Counted from the stretch's first letter, positions 13,874 through 26,554 are shown. The stretch is 64,000 nt of DNA from Allium sativum (GCA_030737875.1 CM060912.1:880485199-880549198), one strand, 5' to 3'. The notes: generated by a model not told the origin, from the sequence alone. Translations and numbers: made by a program.

Positions 13874-14704
13874 TTAAAAATAGAAAAGGTAAAGTAGCAA
13901 GAAAATAAATAAATGATCTACGTCCTCCTCCCCTGTATTACAAAAACAACATTTTATATCAAAAATAACATTTTTTCTTTTTAACAACTCAAACGTATTG
14001 AGCTTCTTGTGGACGATCAACCACATTAGAAACTTTGCTTTAGGTGCAGAATTAGATTTCCATAGGAATTTAAAGGGGTATAATGATATACCAGAGAAAT
14101 TAATAAAACTATACATAGATTTAACAGTGTAAACCAAACCCTTATCCATGCCCCAGCTAATAGAATAGCTATTAATATCTACATGGTACAATGCTAATTT
14201 GGCTTTTAGTAAGGCCAATTGTCTTAATAAATCTTCCTCTAAAATATTATCAAAGGAGAATTCCCACAGAGGATCTAATTCCGCTATGTAAACATCCTTA
14301 ATTAAGGCATTCTTAAATCTACAGATATTAAAGAGCTTACTAAATTCAAATTTAAGTGGCACACTTGATATCCAAGCATCATGCCAAAAATAAGTAAGGT
14401 TCCCTGAATGTACTAACACTTTGCATCCTATATTAAAGAAGTCAAAGCAATACAAAACGGATTTCCAAAAGTGAGATAATTTATTATCCCAACTACCTCC
14501 ATTACCAATAAAAAACTCTCCTCTTGAATAATAAAATTTGGAAACGATATACTTCCAGGAAGATTTCACTTCTGGACATCTATATTTCCATAACCATTTC
14601 GCAAGCAAAGCAGAGTTAAAATTATGTAGATTTATGGTTCCCAAACCCCCCTCTATCTTAGATTTACAGCATATTTCCCAGTTAACTAGACATTTATAAC
14701 TACT
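13874..14704 (-). pseudogene. LINE ORF2 C-terminal part with zf-RVT motif
   Basis: This is the same frame as the RT piece, after the TGA. The region following EGGLGTINLHNFN is typical of plant L1 ORF2 downstream of RT. Near the end there is a zinc-binding reverse-transcriptase motif (CCFCNTGEEDVDHLF: cysteines, then Asp-His-Leu-Phe). The frame then degenerates into a short hydrophobic run and a stop, where the next piece continues in another frame. Confidence 0.85.
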
Positions 14705-16510
14705 TCAACTAGAATCACCATTCCAAAGATAATTACGTCTAATCCTATCAATTTTCTCAATGACCCATTTGGGAAATCGATGCACAACCATCCAATAAGA
14801 GGGAATAGCTGATAAAACCGAATTAACTAGAACTAATCTACCTGCTCTGGACAGGAATTTATTGTTCCAGTTAGATAGTCTACTACTAATCTTATCAATG
14901 ATGACTATCCAGTCTTCCTTTTTAAGCTTAGACAGTCTTATCTTAAAACCTAAATAATCGAAAGGAAATTTCATAATCGAACAGTTCAAAGTGTTAGCCA
15001 CTAAAGTCTCAATATTGTTAAAATCATTAATGACCATCACTGCACTCTTATCAAAATTAATACTTAGACCAGATAACATCTCAAAACCGTAAAGTATAAA
15101 TTTAAGAGCAATAATATGCTCAGGCAGATGAGAATAAAATAACAAAGTATCATCCGCAAATTGCAGAATTGATAACTCGTTGTTAAATTCCTCATTCCCA
15201 ACACTACCTAGTATACCTAAGCTCCCCGCTCTCTTAATAATTTTTGAGAAGACATCAACTGCTAAGTTAAATAGAAAAGGCGATAAAGGGTTGCCTTGTC
15301 TAAGACCTCTCTTGGATTGTATCTTCTTACCCAGTACCCCATTTACAACAATGCTGGAACAACCAGATCTAAGTAACAACATGATCCAGTTAGTCCATCT
15401 AACACTAAAACCCCTAGCAAGACATAATTCACATACAAAGTCCCAATCAATTGAATCGAATGCCTTCTCAAAGTCCAACTTCAGTATGGCACATGTTATA
15501 TTGTTCTTACAACAAACATTGATATATTCTTGAACCACTGCTACACCATCTACTATATTCCTACCTTTAATAAAAGCTGTTTGAGAATCATCTATAAGGT
15601 CATTCATCTTACTACTCAACCTATTCGCTAAAACTTTAGATATGATCTTGACAGAAACATTAATAAGAGAGATAGGTCTAAAATCCTTAAGGGAATTAGC
15701 CCACTCTCTCTTATGAATAAGAAGGACGTTGGCAAAGTTAAAACTACCTAAACGCAAATCACCGCTATAAAATTCATTAAATAATTCAATAATGTCAAAC
15801 TTCAAAACTTCCCAAAATTGTTTGTAAAAATTAACAGAGAAACCGTCAGGTCCAGGAGCTTTGTCGCTAGGCATATCGCTAATTGCCTTCCAAATCTCCT
15901 GCTCTGAAAACGGTTTATCCAAATCTATAAGACTTACCCTAGATTCGGAAGGATATAAGTCATTCCATCTAACATTATTTCTTCCCTTAATCTTAGAACC
16001 GAAAATCTGATTATAATATATAGTTAAAGCTTCATTTAAATCCTTCTGCAAAGACAGTTCTACATCATTTACAATAATCGAGCGAATCATATTTTCACGT
16101 CTCCTTTTATTAGCCACACTATGGAAAAACTTAGTGTTATTATCTCCTTCCTTGATCCATTGTATGCGGGACCTTTGCCTCCACATGGTCTCTTCCTTTT
16201 CTAAAATCTGTTTAAGATCTTGTTTAAAATTGCAGTATCTTTCTTTCTCAATGAAATTGAGAACCCTGGTTTCACTAATTTTATCCAACTCTAATAGATC
16301 ACACATAATTTTGTCTTTTTTAAATCTTACATTACCAAAAATATATTTATCCCAACGCTTAAGAAAGAATCTCAACTTACCTAACTTCGCCACATAAATC
16401 TTAGCAGAATTACCTCTATAAATATTATTAAAATAAAACAAGGCCTTCCATTTCATAGCAACAAGATTAATGAAACTATGATCTAGCAACCACATGTTTT
16501 CGAACTTAAA
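14705..16510 (-). pseudogene. LINE ORF2 middle: reverse transcriptase domain
   Basis: About 600 codons of non-LTR reverse transcriptase, in a different frame from the endonuclease piece. Counting from the Met at 16495, the motifs are DKAPGPDGF near 211, DFRPISL near 271, KLDFEKAFDSIDW near 339 (catalytic Asp), GLRQGNPLSP near 397 and FADD at 446-449. It stops at a TGA (14705-14707), but the same frame continues with recognisable LINE sequence at 14644, so this is a premature stop. No RNase H domain was seen. Confidence 0.92.
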
Positions 16511-17232
16511 CTACTACTAATAGAAATATTTGAATTACACGTAAGAATAATAGGGCAATGGTCAGAGAGTAAAAAAGGTAATCCTTTGACTTTACAGATC
16601 GAATATCTATCTTCTATCTCAGAACTAATAAGGAATCTATCTAATAGTGCAAAGGAAGGGCTATCACGGACATTCGACCAAGTGAACAATCTATTTTCAA
16701 GAGGAATCTCAATTAAATTACTGTCTAATATAAAGTCATTAAATTCCTCCATATCAGAGAAATCACCTTCTCGTGGTGATCTCTCACCTAAAATTCTAGT
16801 GACATTAAAGTCCCCCCCCACTATCCACAAATTAGGAGAAATATTCCTAAAACTAGAACACTCCTCCCATAGGACTCCCCTTTCCTCTTTAGTGTGGGGG
16901 CCATGTACATTTGTGATGCCCAAAAAAGAATTATCAGAAAGGGATTGCAAGATAATATGTAAAGAATGTAACTTTGGATACTCAAGTATCAGTCTGTATT
17001 GACTGTCTTTCCAACCAATCATAATTCCTCCGGCTGTACCAACTGCCGGAAGAAAAGACCAGTTCCGGAAAAGGGACCCTCCTAGACTAATATAGAACCT
17101 ACAATCAGGACATTCAATTTTTGTCTCTTGAAGTAAGACAATATCAATGTGATTATCTCTAAAAAAAGTCCTAATTTTAGCACATTTTTTAGGTTTATTT
17201 AGACCCCTAACGTTCCAACTAACGATCCTCAT
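16483..17232 (-). pseudogene. LINE ORF2 N-terminus: apurinic-like endonuclease domain
   Basis: 249 codons of an exonuclease-endonuclease-phosphatase fold, which nicks target DNA for target-primed reverse transcription. Visible motifs are SWNVRGLN near residue 5 (Asn7), LLQETK (Glu36), GGDFNV, LLDRFL and SDHCPI at the C-terminal end, so the known catalytic set is present. The frame runs into a stop (KTCGC*) at the place where plant L1 ORF2 normally continues into FxFENMW. That continuation is present in another frame from 16510, so a frameshift at about 16511-16525 separates endonuclease from RT. As a protein the domain looks intact; as ORF2 it is broken. Confidence 0.9.
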
Positions 17233-17446
17233 CTAAATATTCAAAATTCGCTAAAATTGCCAAAATAAAAATTTTAAACTGGCTCGCATTTCCGGGTTGT
17301 TACATCCGGTCTTCGACCACCGTCTTCATCTTCGACTTATCGTCGTATCAGTTATTCAGAATGGGATAAACCCGGTCTTTCCGAATAACTCACGTATATA
17401 ATAAACAAGTGTTACACAAACACAACATACGCCTCATTCAAATTCA

Positions 17447-19085
17447 TCAGTCACTAACCGTAAATTAGTAAGAGAACAATTCCCCAAATATTAACCCCGA
17501 AGGCCGAAACCAACATCAGATCAATACCCAGGAAACCATTCATCTTAACTAATCTTCAATTAGTTGCTAAATTTCACTTTCTTAGGGATAAGTTCCCATT
17601 AATTTTATCAAAGATAAATTCCTCAAATTTATTCTTTAATCTTCTTTTGAATATCAATTCAACTAGTCGGGATTAGCGAACCACACCGAAGTAATCATTT
17701 ATTTTATTTCCCAATCCCAACCTATTCATCCCATGAAGTAAAACTGGTCATACTTCATATCTAACACTACGGTGTTATCGGTAAATTCAATTACCATTTC
17801 ACGTTCCAATCTAATTAAAGATTTAACTATCGCCTGGAGCAAAACTGGTGATACTCCATTCTCGATCATTTCAATCTAATTAAAGATTCATTAAAGCTCC
17901 ACTTGGTTTTAATCTTCCTGTCTTTAACTGGGTTAAAGAATCAATGTCAATTAAAACACGATTCGCGATAAACCCAAAATCACATTCCATTTTATCAGCC
18001 TTCAACCGTAAAATAGCAAGTGAGCAATTCCCTAAATATTAACCCCGAAGGCCGAAACCAACATCAGATCAATACCCAGGAAACCATTCATCTTAACTAA
18101 TCTTCAGTTAGTTGCTAAATTTCACATTCTTAGGGATAGGTTCCCATTAATTTTATCAAAGATAAATTCCTCAAATTTATTCTTTAATCTTCTTTTGAAT
18201 ATCAATTCAACTAATCAGGATTAGCGAACCACACCGAAGTAATCATTTATTTTAATTTCCCAACCCCAACCTATTCATCCCATGAAGTAAAACTGGTAAT
18301 ACTTCATATCTAACACCACGGTGTTATCGGTAAATTCAATTACCATTTCACGTTTAAATCTAATTAAAGATTTAACTATCGCCTGGAGCAAAACTGGTGA
18401 TACTCCATTCTCGATCATTTGAATCTAATTAAAGATTCATTAAAACTCCACTTAGTTTTAATCTTTAACTGGGTTAAAGAATCAATGTCATTTAAAATAC
18501 GTTTCATGATAAACCCCAAAATCACATCATATTTCAATCAGTCCCTGACCGTAAATTAGCAAGTGAGAAATTCCCTAAGTATTAACCCCGAAGGCCGAAA
18601 CCAACATCAAATCGATACCCAAGAAACCATTCAACTTAACTAATCTCCAGTTAGTTTCTGATTTTCTTAACTCCGTTGGGTCTAAGAACAGTATTATTGA
18701 AGATACCGTTCACGACAACCCAAAATCACATTCCATTAATTATCGGGTTAACGAACAAGTGTTATTTAAAACACCATTCACGATAAACCCAAAAATCAAT
18801 TCAAATTCAATCCCAATTTACTACCATTTAATTAGTACACTTCATTAAATCTAAATAAAAAGTTTTAATTTTTTCTCAACTGGGTTTAAGAACAGTGTTA
18901 ATAAAAACACCATTCACGACAAACCCAAATCCCATTTGATATTAAATACAAGGCTCTGAATAGAAAATATACCGGCTTATATTCAATATCAAATTCTACG
19001 ACCAACAAATATCGTATTGGAAATAACGATATTAATATATCTTTCAAATTCCCGTAACAATATCTGTATCATCACGAAATCCAAC
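17447..19085. repeat. Three tandem copies of a segment of about 545 bp inside LTR B
   Basis: The block opening with tca-g...accgtaaa-tagcaag and containing CCCCGAAGGCCGAAACCAAC starts at 17447, 17995 and 18538, giving periods of 548 and 543 bp. The third copy runs on into ordinary LTR sequence. A related single block sits at about 10140-10260 in LTR A in a different context, so the module is mobile within LTRs by duplication. Confidence 0.8.
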
Positions 19086-19784
19086 ATCGAAATATTCCAA
19101 AGACAATTTCGATTCAAATCCATTCCAATTCAATTATTGGAAATCCTGGTTACTTTCAAAACCATTTCAAATCCGCTTTATTTATTTAAAAATAAATGGA
19201 ATTATAATTCTAGTTCTAAACTAGTTCATTTCGATAAAAATCTATTTTTATCCTTTCAAATTTGGAAATTTTCATCCCAATTCTTCACAAATCATTTCTT
19301 ATGATTTTACACAAATTATTACTATTTTTAATAATTTTATCAAGGCCCGTACAGTCGATTTCCATCAACGGCCATCGAACTGCACTTACAACGACCTTTT
19401 CCAAATTTGATTTGGACATAATTCCAAATCCAACCGTTAGATTTTCAATCTCTAATATTCATTAGAAATCTCTTTTCTATACGAACCCAACGGTTCCGGT
19501 TTTAGGAGAATCCGACGGTCGAATCTCCCGCAATATCCATTCGAAGTCAATGGTCGAAATTCGCGAACTGCCGCGGCGCAGCGCGTTCTATTCAGGCCAT
19601 TATATATATATATATATAAAAAATATATATTATATATATTTCGTCAATTTCCTTTTGAAACGTATTTTATAAATCATTTTAAATTCGTTTCAAAAACAAT
19701 TTCAACTTCCATTTCAAATTCAAATCAAAATAGAATTTTTCAATATAAGTTCATTTTAATTTCATTTCAAATCGAATTCAATTC

Positions 19785-20005
19785 AATTTCAATTTAATTC
19801 GAATTTCAAATCTATTCAATTTAATTCGAATTTCAAATCTATTCAATTTAATTCGAATTTCAATTCATTTCAATTTAATTCGAATTTCAATTCATTTCAA
19901 TTTAATTCGAATTTCAATTCATTTCAATTTAATTCGAATTTCAAATCTATTTAATTTAATTCGAATTTCAAATCTATTCAGTTTAATTCGAATTTCAAAT
20001 CTCTT
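19785..20005. repeat. AT-rich minisatellite inside LTR B, about 26-bp unit
   Basis: Same unit as at 1205-1500 (TTCAATTTAATTCGAATTTC core) but shorter overall. Confidence 0.85.
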
Positions 20006-21694
20006 TCAGTAGTCATTATAAAATCGACAAAATTCCCGTTCGTGTTAAAATGGCGTGTAACTACTTAACACGGCTTCACATTTCAATATTCAAAGAATAT
20101 TATTTTTTAAATTATTCGATAATTCTGAACTGGAATCAGACACATTAAATTACCATATAATTTCAGTTATATGGATTTCATCAAATACATGTATACAACA
20201 ATGACGATAAACAATCAACCATCATCCAAAGTGCATTCTACACTGTATAAGCATCAAATATAAATATTCAACGCTTATAACAGCCTGTCAATCAATCGAT
20301 CGACACACAACTAATTATTGGGATTAGTGTACGTCATATATCATCCCAATACCCGTGTGGGGTTTTAAACAATCAAACACAGATTTTATTTGTGCAGTTG
20401 GGCGATGTGTAAAATTTATCGTCCCAATCAATATCAGTCAAAAGTGTGTATATAAACAAATCGTCCGATTTGTTTATATTTATTTCATTTTAAATACACG
20501 TTAAAAATTCTATTTTCAACTATAAAATATTTTTAACTATATAAATATTTTATTTCATTTCACATCACATCACACAATCAAATTTCACAACACAACAATC
20601 AACAAACAAGCCATCCATGGTTTGTGGACGACGGGTGTCGGGTGCTATTAAACACCGTCTGCATCCTAGCATATATTTCAAAGTAGAAATAAATTAAAGG
20701 TGAGGAGTTCTCACCGAGGGTTCCACTCCGCCGTGCTTTACTTTTGAACTACTGAACCGTCTAGATTTGTTTGAAATTCCAATGCGGCCCTTTTCACGCT
20801 GTTTATATATAAAAATTATATTTTTATCACTAAATAAAAATCATATTTTTATTTCTACTTCATATGCATTTACAATGCTTCTTCCCATATAAAAATTATA
20901 TTTTTATATCTCTACTTCATATATAAAGATCGAATTTTTACTATTTATATAATGTAAAAATTATATTTTTAACAAATATAGAAATCGAATCTTTTTGTTT
21001 ATAAAAATCTAACTTTGATGATATCAAAATCAAATTTTTTCATATGGAAAAATCCTATCTTTTTAGTTTTGCATTCATATCACAAAAATCGTATTTCCAT
21101 TATCATATCACATATAAAAATCATTTCTTTCCATCGTTAAAAACCAAAGCTTTATAAATAATAAAAATCCTAGCTTTATAACTAATAAAAATCATATCCT
21201 TTTCAAATTCAAAATCAAATTCTTATAATGTTCTCTTCATAATAAAGATCACTTCTTTGTATGTTTTTAAAAATCTAACTTCTTATTTATGAAAATCCTA
21301 ATCTTTTTATTTATAAAAATACTAACTTTTTACTTACAAAAATTATATATTTATTTACATAAATAAATAAGTAAAAAGACAAAAGCTCACAGTTGTTCTT
21401 CAGTACGCTCGACACCCAAGATCTCCTCCCGCACAGTCTTCGGGAAAGGAGCAGCAGGGGCCTTCGAACGACGGGACAGTGGAACTCGCAGGTGCGACTA
21501 GGGCTGCTGGTGATGTAGCGACATTTGTGAAGTGGAGAAGGAGGAAACAGGGGTAGCGGCGGATGGCGTTTTGGGGTGGAGGAGGAACGATCGGCAGTGG
21601 AGTAGGGGGTGGCAGTCGCCATTTTCATTCCCCGATCGATTTGAGTCTAAGGGTAGTTTTGGGGAAAATGAATTGTGAGGGGGGGCTGATGTAA

Positions 21695-21702
21695 TTTATA
21701 TA
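21695..21702 (-). promoter_or_regulatory. TATA-like box of element B 5' LTR
   Basis: TATATAAA on the minus strand, about 900 bp from the LTR start, followed by a GC-rich island (about 21395-21625). This would be the promoter that drives element B RNA. Confidence 0.55.
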
Positions 21703-22607
21703 CTTATTATTTTAATTATTTAATTATTTCAAAAAGGTACCTTTTTCTTTTGACCTCGAAACGAGACCCACCGCCCGTCGTCCCTAGCTAATTACCCCCA
21801 TTCTAAACACAATGGGATATGTATCGTAGGCTGATTCGATCGTTTCGATCAGTTTTCGTCAAAATCCAAATATAAATCTATATATTGAATTTGAACTCAC
21901 ATTTCAATTTACCGGGGCCACATACTAACTAGAAAAATCCCCGAAAAATATTTTCTAGCTTCGTATTGACGATACGGTCCTAACAAAACTAATTTCATCG
22001 AATTCTGAGACCGTTTGAAAAATGGCCATTTTCCAGTCGATTAAAATCAACTGAAACTGGTCAAATGCGTTTTCCTCTGCCACGCTCATATATTGATTCA
22101 AAAAATTACAAATTTTGAAACCTAGCAATAACTAGACATCACGGATCCAACAAAAGTGGTTTCGTCGAAAACCGAGGTCGTTTGCAAAAATTCTATTTTT
22201 AAGGGCCAGAATTCCATAGCGACTATTCTGAAATTTCAACTGGACGTAACTTTTTATCCCCGCTATGAAATTTTGATTTTTCTGATTCGTTGGAAAGATA
22301 TTCACAAATAGATTCTAATATTTTTTGTTTCACTAAAATCCGGTTTATTTTGAATCCTGTACATTCATTTGAATTTTAAAATCGAACTACCGCGCCATTT
22401 TCAATTCCTTTTATATATATAAATAAATATTTATATTCTAACGACCATCTATATATATATATATATATATATACGTTCGAATTCTATTCAAAATAAATTT
22501 CTCGTCGCTATTATTTAAAATAATTCATTTTAAATCTTCAAAATTCAATAAAATTTCCAAAAATAAATTTTTTAAATTGGCTCGGATTTCCGGGTTGTTA
22601 CATTTCA

Positions 22608-24821
22608 AGTCCTAAAACCATCATCACATCACTTAGGCCAAGCCATTATGGCTATGAAGCCTTTAAAATCCTAAATTGCTCAGGGAATTGCATATACTAG
22701 TATTGGTTCAAGTTGTGGTGAAGTTAGAATTGGTTTGGATATGCTTAAAACAACTTTAAATGAAGATTTTAAACTTTAAGATATTATATTTACCATTTTA
22801 TTAAATTGTTGTATCCTTAGATCTTTGGCATTGTTGTGATTATGATTAGGTTATGAATGTTTATAACATCATATTGTATTACATGTTCAGAATGTTAGAA
22901 CTTTTATGTGGTTTATGACATGGAATCCTTGGTTAAAAACATGCTATGTTTTTGAAATTTAAAGTCATTTTAAGGTTTCAAACTTTATTTTACTTTTTAT
23001 AAACATGTGCTTTATGTTTTGGAAAGTTAGCAAGCTTTCTTTAATGATTTTTCAAAAGAAAGTTAGAAGTTTAGATTTTGAAATTTTGGTTTTATAGTGA
23101 TAGTTGTTATATGTATAGTCATGAAAACAAACTATATTTTGTAAAGTAAGTTTGTTTTTAAATTTAGTAAGTTTTGAAATTGTTTTGGAAAATCACTTTA
23201 AATGTAAGTAAGTAATTATTATTATTATTATCTAATTTATGACAATTAATTAATTAAATGGAGTAATTAGTACTTAATTACCATGCAATTAAGCAATTTG
23301 TACTTAAGTTTTAAATCAATTATGTTTGATTCTAATTTGTTTAATTAATGAAAGTTGATTAGCATATAACGATTAAAATTAAAGATTAAGTATGATTAGT
23401 TACTTAATTAAGACTATTTAAATAAATTTATTATTTGGATTTTATAAGTTAAGTTAATTTAAGAACTTAATTAAAGTGTTTAATTAATAATTAAGGTTTA
23501 ATAAATTATTTAATAAGGAATAATTATTATTTAATTGTCCTTTAAGGGTTAATTAGTATTTAATTATTATTTTAAGGATTAAATAAATGTTTAGCTATTT
23601 ATTTAAAAGGGTTATTAATTATTTAATTACTAATTTTGGAATCAAATTATTTGAAATAATAATTAGTTATATTTTAATTGTTATTTAGAGGTTTAATAAT
23701 TTTTTGATAATAAGTTTTACTTTAAATTTGAATGTCTTATTTTATAATGATGTTTTTCAAAAAATGTTTTACTCTAGGGGATCTCATTGTCAATCACCTT
23801 TAAATAGCCAATTGATTAGGAATCAATTGACATCTGTTTAGCAGAACAAAACATCAATCTGCTATTAATATAATTAATTAAATTGTATGAACACTTGTTA
23901 ACAAAATAAAACCCCGTTCTGTTGCTTAAACTGAGTTTGACCTTGGACATTTATTTAACAGGACAAATCACCCTCATGTTACTTTGTTATTGTTGTGGAT
24001 ATGTTTATATGTCAGTGTTACTGACATGTTATGTGTTGAATGATAACTGTGGACATCTATTAGTAGAACACATCCACATTCTACTATAACTTGGTTGTTA
24101 ATGGTGTTAGACATCTATTAGTACAATACATCCTGATTCTATTATAACCTGGTTGTTGATAATGTTGGCATATTGTGAGCATAACCAAAATGCATTTTGT
24201 TATATTGTCAACTTAGACATCTATATGGCAAAACATATCACTATCTGCTATTATCACTTGAATACTTCCTTTATGTTGATTGATTATTATTAGTTGATTC
24301 TTTATACATATCTGATTGTATGAAAACACCCATATTATAACTTGAATAAGTTGAACTCAAATTAATGAGGACCTTTGAAAATTTCTAAGCCTCCTTTCAA
24401 GATTGAAAATACATGGATTCTTTCTAAATAAGCTAGCATGGCTAATATTTTACAATGTGTTTTTAACTCATTTTAGTTTTGAAGCAAAGATTATAAAAGG
24501 AATATTTAAATAAGTTATTATTTGAATTTAGCAAAGTTTTTGGTTTGATTATTATTTTATAATTAAATTAGGTTTGTAATTCAATAAAATGATTCATAGA
24601 ACAACATTAAAGGAATTTTAATATGAATTATTGAAAATATTTATTTATTAGTCAACTAGAAATTGAAACTTTTAGTTATTTCAAAGGGTAAGAGTGTTGT
24701 CAAGTTACGCTTCGAGAGATAAATAAAAAACCTAAACTTTATTTGCTTAATTATTATCCAAGAAATAATATTGGTTTAAGATCTAGAGTAGATGATTTAA
24801 ATTTTGATATTTATAAAGGAG
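22608..24821. other. AT-rich stretch without recognisable genes
   Basis: About 2.2 kb rich in TTAATTA-type sequence with no ORF over about 60 codons. A degenerate repeat beginning GACATCTAT(T)TAG recurs at about 23829, 23945, 24052, 24110 and 24215, possibly an old tandem array. I see no LTR, coding or RNA-gene signature. Confidence 0.5.
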
Positions 24822-24829
24822 GCTTAAAC

Positions 24830-25122
24830 TAGGGGTGTAAAAGGGTCGGATCATACCAGATGGAGATGTGTCCTAATCCTATCCTATATGGGATTCGAAC
24901 GGACATGGATCAGAATGCCATATAGCCTCGGATGAGCCAGACAATGGACTGTCATGTCCGATGTAGCCTTGGATAATAAAAAAACATCGAACATTTTGGA
25001 TCGTACCGAACACTGGTGTGTCCTATTCCTGTCCATCATAGGATCGTACGAACACAGACCGTACATCATATAGCCTCGGACCGTGCTGGACAACGGACTG
25101 TCCTGTCCAATATACAACCCTA
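24830..25122. mobile_element. hAT-type MITE (293 bp)
   Basis: The terminal inverted repeats are TAGGGGTGTA at the left and TACAACCCTA at the right (9 of 10 matching when inverted). The 8-bp flanking duplication is GCTTAAAC (24822-24829) against GCTTGAAC (25123-25130), one mismatch. The interior has repeated GGAT/CGGAC and ATATAGCCTCGGA motifs and no coding capacity. TIR type and an 8-bp TSD are hallmarks of hAT elements. Confidence 0.88.
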
Positions 25123-25130
25123 GCTTGAAC

Positions 25131-26044
25131 TGTGGGTAAATATGAAAGCCTTTTATAATTGATTTTCGATATTTATAATTAAATTTTATAAATGGTTTAT
25201 TTGAAAAGGGCTTAAAGAATATGAATTAGTTTTAATAAGAAATTTTATAAAAGGAATTGAGATTTGATTTTCTCAAGTGTGATCTTCTTAAAAATGGTTG
25301 TATGGACATTTGTTCCATACTTAACGCCGGATGAATCGTGTTTGGGTTTATTCTTATATTTGTTTTCATTTTAACTAATTTTGTTTGATCCATTAATATG
25401 ATTTGGAAATAATAAAGCTTTTTCTAAATGATTTTGATTATACTTAAATTTATTAAGTTAGGAATATACTTATACTAATAATATAAGTTATGGATTTATT
25501 TTCTAAGCATTGAAATATAACGTTTTGGGAATAAACTTAGGTAAAGGAGGGAAGCATAAGGATATTTAAAATATTCTTAAAAATAGATTTTATAAATGTA
25601 AAAAATTATTTTAATGAGTCTTAGTAATTACCATAGGTAAATAAATAATCGCTTTAATTATTAGTTGTAGTTTATTTGACAGATAAATAACCGGCTATTA
25701 AATATAGCCATCTTAACTTTGGAATTCTTTTCGATAACTGATAAGGAAACCTGTTCTCGTAAGCAACTAGGAGGTGAACTCTGCACTTATGTATTGTCGG
25801 TTTATTCCTAAAGAATCGGTAGTGAGTTTTCTGAAAACTATCGATTGTTATTTCGAAGAGACCGGGATCGGACTTGCTTTCTTGAAAACTACATCAATCC
25901 GGTAATCCGTTTCAATTTGAAAATATTTTGAAGATAAGATGAAGTTATCTGGTTTTGTTCAGGCCTAGAACGAACTTGTATGGATGAATGCTAGCATTCC
26001 ATATCATCTTGGAAGGCAATGTTAGCATTCCAAGATATTTATTG
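25131..26044. other. Unassigned sequence, partly LTR-like
   Basis: No ORF and no recognisable gene. Around 25960-25985 a stretch (aggcctagaacgaacttgta) resembles plus-orientation giant-LTR sequence near 62275. The segment just downstream (26045 on) is LTR sequence in the opposite orientation, so this looks like rearranged repeat debris. Confidence 0.4.
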
Positions 26045-26554
26045 CACACGGCCACATACTAGCTCCAAAAATTACAAAATTTGGAATCTAGCAATAATTT
26101 AATATTACGGTTCCAACAAAAGTGGTTTCGTCTAAAACGGAGGACGTCTGCAAAATGGCTATTTTATGGGCTTTAATAATATTAAAATATTAATAAATTC
26201 CATAGCGACTATTTGAAATTTTAATTTGGACATAACTTACAATTTATAAAGTGAAATCTCAATTTCTTACATTCGTTAGAAATATATAGTTAATTAGATC
26301 CTAACGTTTCTTGTTTCATGAAATTCTGATTTATACTGAACAATGTACATTCATTTAAAGTTTAAACTAAATTTCCAAACTACTGCGCCATTAGAAGCTT
26401 GTTTTAATTAAATTATAAATTTATACTCTGAAACTTAGTTTTAAATTAATTCTAAATTGTTTATTCTCAAAATAAATCTTTTAAAATATTTAATTTCTAT
26501 AAAAATCAATTAAAATTAAATTTTAAATTGGTTCTGAAATTTCGGGTTGTTACA
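26045..26554 (-). repeat. Truncated giant-LTR fragment (U3 end)
   Basis: From ggccacatactagctcc to TTTCGGGTTGTTACA it follows the first roughly 500 bp of the family's LTR in minus orientation, including the caacaaaagtggtttcgt and ccatagcgactatt blocks. The rest of the LTR, including TATA box and GC island, is missing. Confidence 0.8.

Larger units (their letters stand above)
12963..17233 (-). mobile_element. 5'-truncated L1-type LINE inserted in LTR A
   Basis: On the minus strand an ORF2-like region (endonuclease, RT, zinc-finger end) is followed by a 3' UTR (about 13590-12971) that ends in TTTTGCTC and a short A tail (the T run at 12963-12970). The 5' end lies within a few bases of the ORF2 start codon (17232), and ORF1 is absent. 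The LTR sequence resumes on either side (attcatttta / taaatattc), leaving at most about a 2-bp duplication (TA). At least one premature stop and two frameshifts make it inactive. Confidence 0.92.
6687..17304 (-). mobile_element. Solo giant LTR A nested in element B, carrying a LINE
   Basis: It has the same LTR family termini (TGAGACGACCC at 6687, CGGGTTGTTACA ending at 17304) and a perfect 5-bp target duplication TCCGG (6682-6686 and 17305-17309). No PBS, PPT or internal domain is attached, so it is a solo LTR, presumably left by LTR-LTR recombination. Without the LINE (12963-17233) it is about 6.35 kb. Confidence 0.88.
1..22602 (-). mobile_element. Giant-LTR, internally deleted LTR retrotransposon (element B), 3' LTR cut by window edge
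   Basis: On the minus strand the order is 5' LTR (5123-22602, interrupted), PBS (5108-5119), a very short internal region (4086-5122), PPT (4086-4098) and 3' LTR (1-4085, its end lying outside the window). The two LTRs align along 1-4085 and about 18552-22602 with scattered substitutions and small indels, so they form a pair. After removing the nested solo LTR the 5' LTR is about 6.86 kb. No gag or pol is left, so the element is non-autonomous, LARD-like. The right flank after the LTR is tttca (22603-22607); the matching left copy of the target site is outside the window. Confidence 0.85.
5123..22602 (-). repeat. 5' LTR of element B, split by a nested solo LTR
   Basis: The LTR starts at 22602 (TGTAACAACCCG on the minus strand) and ends at 5123 (GGGTCGTTTCA). 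It is interrupted by solo LTR A at 6687-17304, which is flanked by TCCGG on both sides. The remaining LTR sequence (5123-6686 and 17310-22602) totals about 6.86 kb. It is longer than the sister copies partly because of a three-fold tandem duplication (17447 to about 19085). Confidence 0.88.

Noticed and set aside
23829..24260. Satellite array with GACATCTAT units
   Set aside because: The units are too diverged and unevenly spaced (about 58-116 bp) to call an array with confidence; mentioned only as a possible old repeat.
25988..26002. Palindrome GAATGCTAGCATTC as a regulatory site
   Set aside because: An isolated short palindrome in repeat debris, with no second copy in LTRs or other support.
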